Shown here one piece after another: positions 39,301 to 52,388 of a DNA stretch of 64,000 nt (positions are counted from its first letter, which is position 1; each line of letters begins with the position of its first letter). This DNA is from Penelope pileata (lineage: Eukaryota > Chordata > Aves > Galliformes > Cracidae), in NCBI GenBank assembly GCA_013396635.1, contig WBMW01001297.1, positions 299,345 to 363,344 of the forward strand, written 5' to 3'. The position numbers and the translations under genes were made by a program. The notes below the pieces were generated by a model, which had not been told where the DNA came from, made no database searches, and saw only the letters and a list, made by a program, of their open reading frames with translations.

Positions 39301-41649
39301 ACACCAGCAATGGTCGTCATGAGGAGGAGAGAGGAGTGACTTCCTCAGTGAGCAGCAGTTCATCTCCTGGCCTGCGGGCCCCGGGAGGCACCTGTGGGTG
39401 AGGACAAGGACAGGGCACCCCCTTCCAGATGCCTCTGCCCACCTGGCCCCCAGTTCTTCATTGTGGCCAGCAGCAGTCTAATCCTGACCGAACTGGTGCC
39501 AACTCAACACCAATTACCAAGTTTTCTACCTTTCCTCCTGAACTGCCCCAACACAACGCTGCCTGTCCATTGCAGTCATTTAAAAATATCACCACAGCGC
39601 TTCTCATTTAATGGGTGCTGCTGCAGAACCGCCTGCCCAAGGCTACCACTATGTTGCACAGACATGAAAATCAAGACCATCAGAAAACGGTGCAGATGAC
39701 CATATCCATTCTGCTGTTGGGAAAAGCAGCAGCAGAGGCTGAGGAAATACATTTTGCACCCCAAAATCATGGGCAGAGCTACAAACAGAAACTCACCTCT
39801 CAAGTACCCCGCTCCAGCCAAACGCATTCTTTCTTTCTTAAAGTCATTTGGAAACAAAGAAAGAAGTAAAGGATTTAAATGCTTTGAAGTGGCAAGAGAT
39901 AATATTAATGCTTGTTAATCAAGCATTTAAGGAATCTAAATAGCACAGGAAGTCTCCTGTTCAGAGTAAATTTTATTTGAATTGACTTAATCTGTTTTAT
40001 TTTATTGAACAGTTGCCTATAGTAGATGAAACAAAGGAATTAATGTAATACCTTAATACTCTGCTAATCTTGGACTGGTCTTGACTGTGGTTCATTTCTT
40101 TTTTTTTCTGTTTGCTGTGCAATTTCAAAATGATTTCTAATAATCTGAAAAATGCTCCCAAGCAGAACTAGCCTGCTTCTGTTCACTCTGTGCCTCCACT
40201 TGGGACTTGCTTCCCTTCCCAAGTCATTACTTCAAACAGAACATCTCCTGAAGTAAGAAATCCAACATGAAAAATACTTCATTACTCTGCACGGTGACGA
40301 ATACCAGATTTCCCTTGGGCTGTCAGGAAGTGGAAGATTTCTATCTGTATTTCAAAACAGCAATTGGATTTCACGGAGCCTACTTACAGAGGATTGCCCC
40401 CCACCTCCTTAAATTCGTTTGCAGTTACTAACATCGTGTCACAGAGAGCAGACGCAATGCCACGTAAGACAGTTCCATTTTAAAGATGGCATGGACAGTG
40501 CAGGCAACTTCCGCTGCCTAGAATGATTTACAGGTTATTTTCAAATACTGTTTATCTTTACTGGGACTTAAATTTGGTTTCGTACCATATTTTACATAAT
40601 TGTTTCTACTGAAAGTCATCATAATGACGTCTCATTGCTGAATCAGCTTATTTATTTCTCTTTGCAGTGTTCATTCACGTGCTGGCTGACATGAAAAACT
40701 GTTTTGAAAACTATTTCATTCATTCAAGATTTACCTAACTTCATTTTACGTCAATTGAAACAATTGCACTCAGCTTCCTTCCCTCACACATCTCACACGA
40801 TGACAAGGGAGAATACAAAACTAAATTTTACACCACCTTGTGTTTGCATTTGTCCAACTACTCCTAACTAACATCATTTTCAGGCAGGACTTCAGCTTAC
40901 TATCAGCATAATGATCACAGATTGGAGCGAGAGGTACAGATGAAGTATCGGAAAGACACAGTAAATACAGGATAACGATCAGCAGGAAAGTTTCCCTGAA
41001 AGGAAGCGAACAAGAAGTCGGCAGATAGTTTCTATGATTTATATTTTCAGTGTCAGCATGATGGAGACTAGGAGTCTTGCTTCACAACAAATACGTTTCA
41101 TTTTTCAATCCGTAGTCACAGACACTCCCCCTCCTTTTCTTTTTTTTTTAATTGGGCTGCAGAAAACACTACATCAATATACATTCCCCTCTGCTTGTTG
41201 GAGGATTTTGTGCAAGGATATTAACCTACACCACACTTCAAAGATATTTTTTCTGAAGTGGCTTTGCTCTTAGTGCCAGTAGTGGCCTGAGGATGATCCT
41301 CAAGAACAGAGCCATTAAAAGAGCCCACTGCAAACACACTGTTATGGCAATACATTCTCTACCCCTCTCCCCATTTGCTAAGCCTTTCAATTTCACTAAG
41401 AACACATGGGAAAAAAAAGGCGTGTAGAAAGAGCAAATATGATAGTGATCATTTGTAAACATAGGAGGAATAAAATAATCATGACTTCCAAGGCCGGAAC
41501 ATTTTTCTCACCGCAAAAAAGGGAAAGTGAAATGCAATTACAAATGTAGAGATTAAAAGCTTCTACACAATCACAGAGGAAACTCGTTATCTTGACACAC
41601 GCTGAAGATAAACATAGAATCATTATCATAGAATCATAGAATGGTTCAG

Positions 41650-42117
41650 NNNNNNNNNNNNNNNNNNNNNNNNNNNNNNNNNNNNNNNNNNNNNNNNNNN
41701 NNNNNNNNNNNNNNNNNNNNNNNNNNNNNNNNNNNNNNNNNNNNNNNNNNNNNNNNNNNNNNNNNNNNNNNNNNNNNNNNNNNNNNNNNNNNNNNNNNNN
41801 NNNNNNNNNNNNNNNNNNNNNNNNNNNNNNNNNNNNNNNNNNNNNNNNNNNNNNNNNNNNNNNNNNNNNNNNNNNNNNNNNNNNNNNNNNNNNNNNNNNN
41901 NNNNNNNNNNNNNNNNNNNNNNNNNNNNNNNNNNNNNNNNNNNNNNNNNNNNNNNNNNNNNNNNNNNNNNNNNNNNNNNNNNNNNNNNNNNNNNNNNNNN
42001 NNNNNNNNNNNNNNNNNNNNNNNNNNNNNNNNNNNNNNNNNNNNNNNNNNNNNNNNNNNNNNNNNNNNNNNNNNNNNNNNNNNNNNNNNNNNNNNNNNNN
42101 NNNNNNNNNNNNNNNNN
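41650..42117. other. Assembly gap, 468 N
   Basis: A run of 468 unresolved bases inside a CR1 element. Frames reported across it are meaningless. Confidence 0.99.
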
Positions 42118-42267
42118 CATGTCACCGACAGAGACATTAAACAGCACTGGTCCCAGTACCGATCCCTGGGGAACACCACTCGTCACTGGTCTCCACTGGG
42201 ACATGGAGCCATTGACCGCCACTCTCTGAGTGCGGCCATCCAGCCAGTTCCTTATCCAGCGAGTGGT
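42118..42267 (-). pseudogene. CR1 ORF2 reverse transcriptase fragment
   Basis: The minus-strand frame reads AVNGSMSQWRPVTSGVPQGS and then VLGPVLFNVSVGDM. The SGVPQGSVLGP block is a hallmark of the non-LTR reverse transcriptase fingers/palm region in CR1. The catalytic aspartate pair that should follow would lie inside the gap, so its state is unknown. The visible 50 codons have no stop, but the element is truncated at its 5' end. Confidence 0.88.
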
Positions 42268-42679
42268 TCATGACAGCTTTCATTTTATACTTTACAGTCA
42301 GAAGTTCAAATGAGGAAGTTAGCACAACTGTAGTTGAACTATAGGTTAACGAGTGTAGTAAAAAAAAAAAAATACAACAAGTTAGAAAGAAGTCTCCTAG
42401 CTTCCTCACACACAAATCATTCTGTGATTTAAGGAACTAGACACGTAAACACAGAGTCTTCAAGGAAAATCTTCAAGAAAAATATTATTTCTTCAATAGC
42501 AAAACCAATTTCCTCTATGTCTTAGTTTCTAACAGAAGTTACTTCTCTCACAGTGTCTGGTAGGAAGCTGTGTTTTGTTCCCAGAAGAGAAACAAAACTG
42601 ATAACACCTGGCAGTGTTGAACACAGCCAAGGACATATTCAGTTTCTCAGTGAAGCAGTCAGAAGGCATAAGGAGCCGG
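42268..42679. other. Unassigned sequence before the LTR remnant
   Basis: About 400 bp with an A12 run near 42360. The right part, from about 42530, may be the diverged 5' portion of the LTR that follows, but I cannot show this by eye. Confidence 0.5.
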
Positions 42680-43038
42680 GAACTGGGAGGGGACAGGACC
42701 AGGGCAGCTGACCCAAACTGACCCAAGAGCTGTTCCACACCACATCACATCGTGGGATTTCTACGGAAGCGGAGTCTCTTGCTCGGAGGAAGGGGCTGCT
42801 GGCTGGTTGGGTATCGGTCGTTGGTCCCTTGCTTTGTGTATCATCTATTGTTTCTTATATATATATATGTCCTGGTATTTCTTTTATTCTCTCTGCTGTC
42901 TTAGTAAATAGCTTTTATCTCAGCCCACGAGTTCTGCCGTATTTATTCCTTAATTTTCTCCCCCATCCCACTTGGGAGGGGGGAGGGTGAGCGAACAACT
43001 GTGTGGGACTGAGCTGTCTGCTGGGTCAGACCACAACA
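42680..43038 (+). mobile_element. Degraded solo LTR of an avian endogenous retrovirus (ERVL/ERVK-like)
   Basis: The block CTTTTATCTCAGCCCACGAG at 42912-42931, the CTCCCCCATCCCACTTGGGA block after it, GGTGAGCGAACAACTG, and the terminal ACCACAACA ending at 43038 together match a widespread bird LTR family in sense orientation. Upstream, GGGCAGCTGACCCAAACTGA (42703 onward) fits its U3 region. A weak poly(A) signal, AGTAAA, lies at 42903. A short TA repeat (42856-42868) interrupts the copy. No gag, pol or env sequence flanks it, so it is a solo LTR or fragment. The 5' edge is uncertain and may extend to about 42530. The exact subfamily is not assigned. Confidence 0.75.
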
Positions 43039-44468
43039 CTATCAGAATAACAGAATAAACTAGATCATTTCAGCACCCTTTCATCACCTGCTGAATAGGA
43101 ATCTATGGCAATTCTTGTCTCAATGCATAAAATACAAGCAAGTTTTTCCCTCAAGTGAAAGATGAAAAATATAACACATGCCTCATCAGGAGTGAAGTTT
43201 AGGTACTCTGAAAATCTGACCTTGAACCACAATGCCAAGTTTACCCTCTTTGAAAACAGATTGCAAAGCCCTTTTTATTTCTTTTTCCCCAATGTTAATA
43301 GTCAAAGAAAAAACACCTTTCCCAACATATTACCTTTCCCCTAGTAAATCGCTTTCCTCTTTGGTGAAAAATACAGGTCTCAGACAAACTTTTTAAAAGT
43401 CCTATACATAACACAGACTTTCCTAAAAATAACTCTTGATATTTTGCAATCACAGGAGTTAACACTGGCCATCATTAGCTCATGACATCCCTGCTGCCCT
43501 TCTGGACTTCATTTCAGGCTTTTGTTTTGATAAACTCCAGAGTGGCCTTTTAAGTGTTCCAAGAACAGCAAGAAGTGTTATACACAGCATGACACACGGC
43601 ACCAATCTACCAACAACTCATTCTATTTTCTATAGATGTACAACGTGGAAGAATTACTTCAAGGGGCAATCACCACAACACAGCTCAATGACTTCCAGAA
43701 CCTCAGCTCTTGGTGTGCGTTACCTATTTCTACACCATAGATCATCATAAATGTATTTTTACTGTAAATCACTGACAAAATGCTACATACACCTTTCCTG
43801 ATTCAAATGGCTATGAATTCAAGAACTCTTACAGATGGAATTGTAAAAACCAAACTCTGCCCTAGGAAAAAGAAAGAGAGTGAAAGAAAGAAAAGAGAAA
43901 CAAGAACATGCTCTCAATGAGAGCACATTCTATTTAAAGCGGACCTGAAGTCAGCTGCATTTGGCTATCAGTCTCACAAAAACAATCGGTTGAAAGATTT
44001 CCCCTTCCTGCCTCTAAATGGCCCAGAAATACACGCTATCTGCTTTACGATATTTAAGTATTCCTAGTCTCTGTCTCATGGTAGTACATTAAGGCACGTG
44101 ACAACTGGCTGTAAAAGAGAAAAAGGAGAGTTCTTCTCATCCTCCAGAAGCGCAGCTGAAAAAACCTGCAAGTTTGTTTACTGGAAGAAAGAAACGCCAA
44201 AGGACGATTTCAGAAGTAAAACACTTTGTGAAGTTGCAAGAAGTACTCAAGATCCTCCTAAATAACAGGAAATATGGTAGGGACCATTTGCAAGCGTGAT
44301 TGTAATGACACCCCCAGGCTCTTGAACACATTAAATTCATTTCCCAGTTTAACGAACAGTTCATTTCACAGCACTTAAAATCAATTCTGGCAGAAATCCC
44401 CTCACTAATGGAAACACTGGAACTCCTCTTAAAGATAACAAGGACAGGCCAAGGAAAGGAAGTGAGAG
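43039..44468. other. Unassigned sequence
   Basis: About 1.4 kb without a gene. It includes a purine-rich strip (43864-43900) and next to it an 8-bp-arm palindrome, TGCTCTCA, A, TGAGAGCA, at 43909-43925. Confidence 0.6.
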
Positions 44469-44760
44469 AATCACACAATCATAGAATCACCAGGTTGGAA
44501 AGGACCTCCGAGATCATCTAGTCCAACCGTCCTCCTACCACCATCCCACATCCCGCAGGGCAAGGGCTCCTCCTGGCTCCCCCAGCCGAATCCCTCCTCA
44601 CCAGAGCCAGAAGATGCTGCTGTCAAAATAATAATAATAACCTCAAAATCATGGAGGCTTCAGACCTTGGCAGCTCTTATGGGAAGGTGATTCCCGGAGC
44701 TCATACGTGCACCCTTCTGGCAGTCAGAAGGTTCCTCCGGACCAGCTCAGTCCAGATGTC
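44469..44760 (-). mobile_element. Old CR1 LINE fragment
   Basis: Starts with AGAATCACACAATCATAGAATC and runs through the CCAGGTTGGAAAGGACCTC and GATCATCTAGTCCAACC blocks, typical of an older CR1 subfamily on the minus strand. Similarity is clear to about 44560 and weak but plausible further on: GGGAAGGTGATTCCCGGAGC and CAGTCAGAAGGTTCCTCC resemble the next CR1 blocks. An (AAT) run at 44627-44639 interrupts it. The right boundary is approximate. Confidence 0.8.
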
Positions 44761-47700
44761 ATGCTTGCAGAGGATGCTGCTTCCAGGCTTCTTCCCACGG
44801 AGGTGGCCTCACAAATCTCAGCATCAAAAGCTTTCCTAGTACTTACCTTTGCTTTTCCTTTCTTAGTACTAGACAGTTCCTACTAAGTCCCCTGAAACTA
44901 TGCTATTCTGACAGCTTTGAAAAGCCAACAGATAAACAGAGGCTGCATAATAAATGGATGCCATGCCAAAATTATTACTGTTACACCGCTTGAAACAAAA
45001 CAAAATGTCAAAGAACCAGCAGCTGGCCAAAGCTAAGGGTTAAAACTGTGGGACATCCAGGCCACACTTCATTATTTCCTCTCAAAAGAAAATTGCCTTT
45101 TTGACCATTGAGTCCAAATCCCATCCATAGCACTGGCAAACTCAAAAGCTGTCAATTGCGTGAGCACGCTCCTCCAGGACGAGGGCAAGAGCAGCTGCAA
45201 GGGTTCACCATCCAAGCCCGGAGCCGGATGACTGACCAGCAGCATGGGCTTTGCTAGCACAAGATAACACCGGCAGCCGCACAGGGCTGGTGTTCTTGTA
45301 TTTCTGGGTGTGCTTAAGGCTGAAGCCTCCCCATTAATGTGTATTCATGGGTGGCTCTTGGGGAATCCCCTCGCTGCAGCTCTTGTTTCACAGCACTGGT
45401 TCTTTCGCACGGTTTAATAGCAAATGACAGGATGGCTGCTGCCCTGGGACTGACGGCTCATCCAACGGGCTGACACATTCAGCTCTGAAACCTGCCAATA
45501 TTGCACAGCCTCTGGAGCAGGCAAGCTGCCAGATTCCCTTTGGGAGAAAGAAAGGAGTGGATAGATGTTTGTTGAATGAAAATAACTAACACAGGGCTGG
45601 ATCCAGCCTCAGAGAGCGGATAACGGCTACCAGACTGGCCTTACTTGCACTGAGTAATGGTTACAGGACCGGCCTTATTGATTTTAGTTGAGATTTTAGG
45701 TGGAAAAGGATTCTAGGATATGCCCTTTCCATTTAAGTGCAAGGCTATTTTGTGGGCTTTATTTGCTTAAAAACAATAAATGCCTGAATATCTGCAGAAG
45801 CACAGCAGACACACAGAACGGGTTCCATATCCAACCCATCATTCTCCATGCACCAAACGACTATACCGACCAGCAGCCACTGTAAGCTGATATCGCTAAC
45901 CACCCCAGCAGCATCTTTAGTCACAAAGAAAACCCTCCTCACCATGCTGCAAAACGTCTCAACATACTGCAGAGCTCTGGGAATGGCTTATCTCGTCACG
46001 GTGATCAATATGACGGATAGCTTTTTTAATACTTAGTGACATACTGTACATAATAAATCCATTTGTGTAGATCAGTCAATATGGAAAACTCTGAAGATGA
46101 AGAATAGATATCGCTTTCCAACTAACAGTCAAACGAGTCCTCCCTTTGCTTGCCATGCTTCTGGAAATTTCCATGCTCCATCCCCTGGCTCTGTCATGAC
46201 CCACAACCTCAAAAAGCCTTTGCAAGTCCTGGATTTAGAGCAGAGCATGAGCATACAACAAAGCTCGGTGATTTTTGTCCAAAACTTTTTCAAGGGAATC
46301 TGATACATTTTGATGTCTTTCAAGGTATAGAGGGTCCATAAAGGGATTCACGTTTGAAAGAGCGTTCCTTGCACAGACTAAAGCAGTTGTGGGCACAGCT
46401 TGAATTTGTCTAATTTAAACAAAAAAGGCCAAGCAGCAACCACTTCTGCTTATGCAAGGGTACGTGACCCTGGTTTTGGTAGTTCTACAGACTGCCTCAA
46501 GTTCCCGCACTACACGTTATTGTATTTGGAAGGGAGTTGTTTTGGTTTGTTACCCACACAGAAAAAAAATCTGCTAACAGGGGATATGCTTTCTTTGACT
46601 TCTGATTGCAAAAAAAACATTTCTGTTACCTGCAACTTTGTCCAACTGAATTATATCAGCACAAGGCAGAAACCTGGCACAGTTGTTTCAGCTTTGACAG
46701 AACTAACCAAAACGTTACACTGATTTCAGACAAAAAGGTGGGAGAAGGAGCTATACATAGGTGCAGAAAAATAATTTGAGCAGTTTTATCACTACGGTTT
46801 GAAAAGCCAGTCTTTACATGCATCATAAGGGTCGCCTTTCTTGTCAAGGGATCAGCTTGTGAGGAATACTCTCAAAGTAGGAAAAAAAATTCCACAAAAA
46901 TAACCACAAAACGAGCTCATGAAAGAAATTACCACACTGAGGCTTACTGCAGTCTTTCAAGAACCACACACTTAACTCACAGCTTCTCCATCCTGATAAA
47001 ACCGCATCAGCCTTAAAAACCCACGCGTCAGCAGAAGCCAAGCAGACAGGGTTTCGCAGTACAACAGACTGTTCCAAGCGTTTCTGCAGACAGAGGAAGA
47101 TGAAGTGCACTTTTTTTCCTTTTCATTTAAAAATAAAGTTGAAAATGGTAGAGGGTTGAATAGCTGCAGAAACAGAGGAAAGAAAGCGGTTGCTTGTTGA
47201 ATCAGGAGACAGGTCTGCTGCTGTGCACTTAGAGAATATGCACCAGGAAAGTCCACTGCAGCTCAACATCACTTGCATCCCTATGCACCTAACGCAATCC
47301 TGCGGCACTGTGTGAAAAAAGGTCTGGTAGGCACTAGCCTGTGAGCTCTCACACACTGAGAGCAGTCTTTTCAATCGGTCCTTGCCTTCTGCTGCGGGTG
47401 GGGGAGGAGGAACACAGTGGACGGCTAAAATGTTCCATACGAAGCCCTAAACGTTAGGCATCTGAATTAACATGTCATGTTCTTTACCACAGTTGATTTC
47501 CATGCAAGCAGAGACATTCTGTTATGAAACAGTAACCGTCCTGGTGGGCTGCCCCCATCTAGATTCAGGTATGCAATGCTGGACAGGCTGAAGAGGACAA
47601 ATCCTTTGCTTGAAGAAACTTGGAGTACTTAGAACTCTTCCAGTTACTGGCCAGATTACTTCTCTGTTTGTAGGCACGCCCCCCCGGTGCCACGGCTAAG

Positions 47701-50700
47701 AGCTGTACCAGAGGTGACAAAGTTCCTTCTGAAATACTGTGAACAGACACAAACAAGTCCTCACTCCCTTCATCACAGCAGTAGAATTCCCCAAATAATT
47801 TCAGTACAAGTCAGCAAAGGACAGTCCAAGAGAGAGAAACCACTGGGGCCCTCTCAAGGCCTCCACGATGCAAGCTAGAAAAACATGGCAAAAAACCCAC
47901 AAGAGTCAAACGGTCCATCAACAAACATCCACCTCCTGAAAGCCGCAGCAGCAGCAGGAAGCAGAGCTTGCTACAGGCAATATTTTTCAGCAGCTAGCAC
48001 AGAAGCTGGCTGTTGATTTAACAGCTGGTTCTAGTGAACTAGACCGCTCTTGACTCCAGCATGCATTTGCCCACAAGTTGATTTAAGGTTGTTTCAAGCT
48101 CATGTGCTCTTCATCATGAAGGACAGCAACCAGATAGACCCAGGGGTTTCCTTTTCCTGCCTGCAGCCCGGGAGTTTGAAAGGCATCAAGGAGAGAACCA
48201 CATAACAGGGGTAGTCAGCACTCCTATATTGTGGGATGCACAGTGCTGAGAGAGAGGAAAGACATAAATACCATTTCATTTGCTCTAAATCAACGCATAA
48301 TTTCAAGAAGATTCACATTTGTATCTGAATACAATATTTACATTGTCAGCAAGTCTATTTTCTCAACAGATGTCTTACGGTGCACTGTCATCTGATTCAA
48401 TCTGCAATCACTGGGGCTATTCAATTGCCGAAACACTGCTGGATGATGCATTTTAAAAAAAGTAATTGGAATGGGAAATAAAATGCCTAGTTTCAAGTCA
48501 GAAAGGCTATGTTTCATGCTCGAGAGATACTGGGACTGAAAAGCAAGTGTTGTGATGGAGGGAAAGACACCAGGTAGTTTTCCCTCGTCTCCAGCTTACC
48601 ACCAAGCCACTAAATCTCTCGTGGACACTCTGCTTTCATGATATTGAATTCCTTTTAGTAGATCATCCCAATACAGTACAGTGCAATAAAGTTCAGGATG
48701 TGTCCCATTGCAATGGATGTGCTAGCGTTGACTGGGGGTACTTAGAACCACATTTATGTTTTGAGGCCGTATGAAACCTGGCTAGGAGTGTGTATTTCAA
48801 GAACCACTCACACCTCAGCTGGGGAGCCTGGACCTGGCGCACCTGCAGACCCCCTGCCCTCACCAGGTGGGTGTGCAGCCCACGCAGTGCAAGCCCTTTG
48901 CAGCACAGAGTTAGGACAGCAGCCAGCCTGAAACATACTTCCAATTGCAAACAATAAACTTCAGGGAAATAGATCAATATTAGATTAGCTGCGAGGTTAG
49001 TGCATGCCTGTGAAGAAGATAAAACAAACACCAAAAATAATCCCAGGATTCCGTGTCAGGGACACAATGTTCAAAGCAGAAAATGAATCATTTATTAAAG
49101 GCTAAAATGAGCTGCTTTGAAAAATGAACTCCAATAATATTGTTCACATGTGTGTACAGATGAAATATTTTGCACTGAGCATACTCAAAACTTACAGAAG
49201 AAATTAGGCTGAGAAGAAACAAAGCAGTGAAACTAATCCAAAAGCTTTTAATGTAGGGGTTTGGTAAATCTGCAGATTCTTTTTGTGTGTGCATTTTTAA
49301 ATAGTTAACTTTTGATGGAATTTCTAAGGCTTTTCAATTTACCAATCAAAACTAACTAGCACGCTGATTACGTCTCAGGTCTCCCACCAAACACTCCCAT
49401 ATTCAAGAAAAGGATGTGCTATCTTCCACCCTGATCTTCAAGATCAGTGCAGTGCTTTCTGCGTTAGGCCACCTCACGTACAAGAGACGCTTACAAGGGT
49501 TTAATCCAAGAATAAATCAAGGCAGAGAAACATCTCTCTGAATGAGCTTTGTATGAGGAAAAAAAAGCTGCATCCCAGATGGTACCCGTAGCAGTTATGG
49601 AGCTAGAACGTGTTCATGAACAAAGATTACAAGCAGTTAGCATGCAGAAGAACTCTAGCCGTTACTCCGGAGCCTTTTAAGAGAGATTTAAGAGAGCTGT
49701 TACTCAGAAACCATTCTTATCTGCTGGACTTTCTAACAAGGAAAGAGCAACAATCAGGGCAGCCAGGCACACAGTGCAGTTTTGACAGAATGCTGCAGCC
49801 ACTGCAATTGCACACAAGCTGCACAATCAACCCTTACTGATGTTTCTGGCTTTTTAAAAACAAACATGCTTCAGAAAATCCTTATCTCCAGTTTATCATC
49901 TCAAGCTTGGCAACAAGAAAGCATTGGAAGGAAGTTGTTTTGAAAAGAATCCCTAGAACAAAATTCTTCAATGGAGGCCCACAGCTGCAGGCTGTCAGGC
50001 ATGCTGAAGCCATTCCATACTCATCATGACATCTGTGCACAACATATTTGGCTGTCATCAGCTTTCGTGTTGCGTAAATAGCTGTAAACCTATTTCAACG
50101 TCAGAAAAGGCGCTGCAGAACCTCATCTAGAAATGCCTGCCCTGCAGACAGGGTGCCTTTCTTGGGTAAGCACCAGCCTCCAGAGGCAGAGAGAAGTAAG
50201 TGAGGCGTTGGAGCTTCTGTGCCTAAGGAGAGACTGCGGCAAGTCCCCTTCTCTGGCAAAGGACTTAACTAAGAAAACAAGAATCAAGCTTCTGTTCTCT
50301 TGAAGCTTCAGCATTTGGACATTTCCTTGGACCAAAGATACAGAATCCATACCTAGAAGGTTTGAATGCCATCTTTTCCTATAAAGGGAGTAAGGTTGGA
50401 AAGGGTCAAGGCAGGATGAAATTTTCAGTAACATGCTTTGCATACCCTTTCCCTAAGCATGGGCAAGGGCTGACACGGCGGTCCGGCGCAGCAGAACCGT
50501 GACACGATTCCATCGCTTCTTTCTGAGAACATCTCAACCAAAACGTACATCCTCCCCAGACATCCACTCCTGGGCGTGCTGGCAGCCAGCAGCTGCTCAC
50601 AGAGCAACACCTCTCCCGTGAGCCAGAGCAGCCACAGGAACTAACTGGCTGCAGCCCACGACTCTCCCGGTCCCTGTTACACACACCACGCATTGCACGC

Positions 50701-52388
50701 TTTCTGCTCCCCGTAAGTGACATTCCCACAGACACAAGCTCAGGGTACAAGCCAGTCACACACTCACTTCAAGCTCTTTTCTGGCCAGCAGTCCAAGCTG
50801 TCAGCTAACCCTAAGACTTGACAGATCAAGAGTACGTGGAGGGTATTGTCTCAGCCACACTGCAGAAGCCGTGATACCAACAGACAACAAAACATGAAGG
50901 TTGTTTTCACAAGCTGACTGGGCATGGTGAAAATGAAATGCATCCAGAACAGAAGATGAATAGTAGTTCCATTCTTATGGATAAAAATATTAATTTACTT
51001 TGACTTCAGTATATGCATGAGTTTCTTGTAAACTAATAAAAAAGCCAAAAAGCATTTTTGCTGTGTTGTTATATGCCTGTTTGTGAGAGAGGATGTCAGG
51101 CTGCATCTCACCCACCTCCGATGTTTAAGTGCTTGAAGACGTTCCACGGAGCCCAGCGTGGTTCACAGCAGGCCATGGTCAGCCACGACATGACTCATGC
51201 ACATCGCAAACATCTGAAAGGCAGAACTCCTTCCTTCCCTCCCCTTCCCTTGCCTGCTAGGCTATGGTTCTACTAAAATAAAACAAACGCATTTCACCTC
51301 ATGTTTAAATTCAGATCTGCAGAACTTCTGACTCACCTCAAAGAAAACGTCACAAATTGTCTTCCAGGAGAACAGCTTACGATGGAAACCCTTGTGAAAG
51401 TTTATTAAAATATCACAAAAAGAATAGTCATCCTAATCTATCTATTAAGAAATCTGTGCCTGCAATATTGTTCTGGAGAAGGGTTCAAAAATTCTCTTTA
51501 AAAAAAAACAACAGATAATTCCTTTAAAATATGCACATTTCTAATGTAATTTATGTAGAAAACCTTATTGGTTTCATTCCTGTTAAATGTCATAAGACTC
51601 TATAATGGAATTCATTTCAGAAGGAAAAATATCATTTCAGTTTATTTAATCCTACGAATCAATACAAGCCACTTTCTGACCTACATTAAAAAGGAGGGGG
51701 CTAGCCTTAAAACAGCTCCTATGAGACTTTTTCCACTCAGTTTAATTAGAACTACAACATTAGACACGAACTTCAACTCAAATCCATATCATTCATGCAA
51801 ACTCTATAGCATCTAATATAATTAACTCACTCTAAGTTTCATTTCTTCTTCTGTAATACTGAGAAGAAAAATAAAAGTACTCCACAAATTGTGTACACTT
51901 ACAAGTACACAGACATGCACTGCTCTGAAAATCTCTAAAATGATCGCTTCTAAATTGAAAAAAATTTGAACTGTGCAGTCATCCTAAAACCACTATTCAG
52001 TCAAGTATGGGGAAAGGGCTGAAACTTAACAGCGCTCAAAAACAAGCTCTAGAAATCAGTTTAACAGCTCTTGTTAATCCAGAGATTAACAGATTTGATA
52101 AATGAGGTTTGCACTGCATTTACATCTCAAGTGAGAAGAAAAACAGCAAGAGCTTTACAAAGGCAGGGAAAGCCCCGTGTATTTTAAGTGCGTTCTTATG
52201 TAGAACTGTAGGATGCACAGGCAGAATGAAGAAGTTATGTTCGTGTATTTTCCCCAAACTGCCGTCTTTGCACAGTAGAAAAAAGAAGTCATTCTGACTT
52301 TTCAGCATCAAAAACCCTGAGATCAAGCAACTACTCGGTGTCACAACCAAGAACCAGCCAACCAAAGGTTGATTAGATCATGAGCATC
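44761..52388. other. Long stretch of mostly unique non-coding sequence
   Basis: About 7.6 kb with no recognised gene or dispersed repeat. A weak duplication of about 22 bp occurs at 45626-45647 and about 45660-45681 (GGCTACCAGACTGGCCTTAC and GGTTACAGGACCGGCCTTAT). Open frames are up to 117 codons, without domains. A 113-codon minus frame (48693-49034) and a 107-codon plus frame (46400-46723) look like chance frames. Confidence 0.6.

Larger units (their letters stand above)
32581..41612. other. Long stretch of mostly unique non-coding sequence
   Basis: About 9 kb without a dispersed repeat that I recognise. Simple tracts include (AT)9 at 34607-34624 and an A18 run at 36303-36320 followed by GAAAG units. 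The 93-codon frame at 39120-39401 ends in sequence resembling a splice donor (GGGTGAGG) but has no domain, so it is not called. The remainder has short frames only. Confidence 0.6.
41613..42267 (-). mobile_element. CR1 LINE interrupted by an assembly gap
   Basis: The left edge shows three CATAGAAT units (41613, 41627 and 41635), then GGTTCAG, and breaks into N at 41650. The right side resumes at 42118 within the CR1 reverse transcriptase coding region on the same minus strand and ends near 42267. The two sides are therefore most simply one insertion. In CR1 the distance from this reverse transcriptase block to the tail is roughly 0.9 kb, longer than the 468-base gap, so the gap is undersized or the element is internally deleted. 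Confidence 0.9.

Noticed and set aside
39120..39401. 93-codon frame ending at a donor-like GGGTGAGG, possible exon
   Set aside because: No domain, no clear acceptor or partner exon, and no way to test expression here.
41626..42273. About 200-codon frames on both strands
   Set aside because: They run through 468 unresolved bases and have no meaning. Only the flanking CR1 fragments are real.
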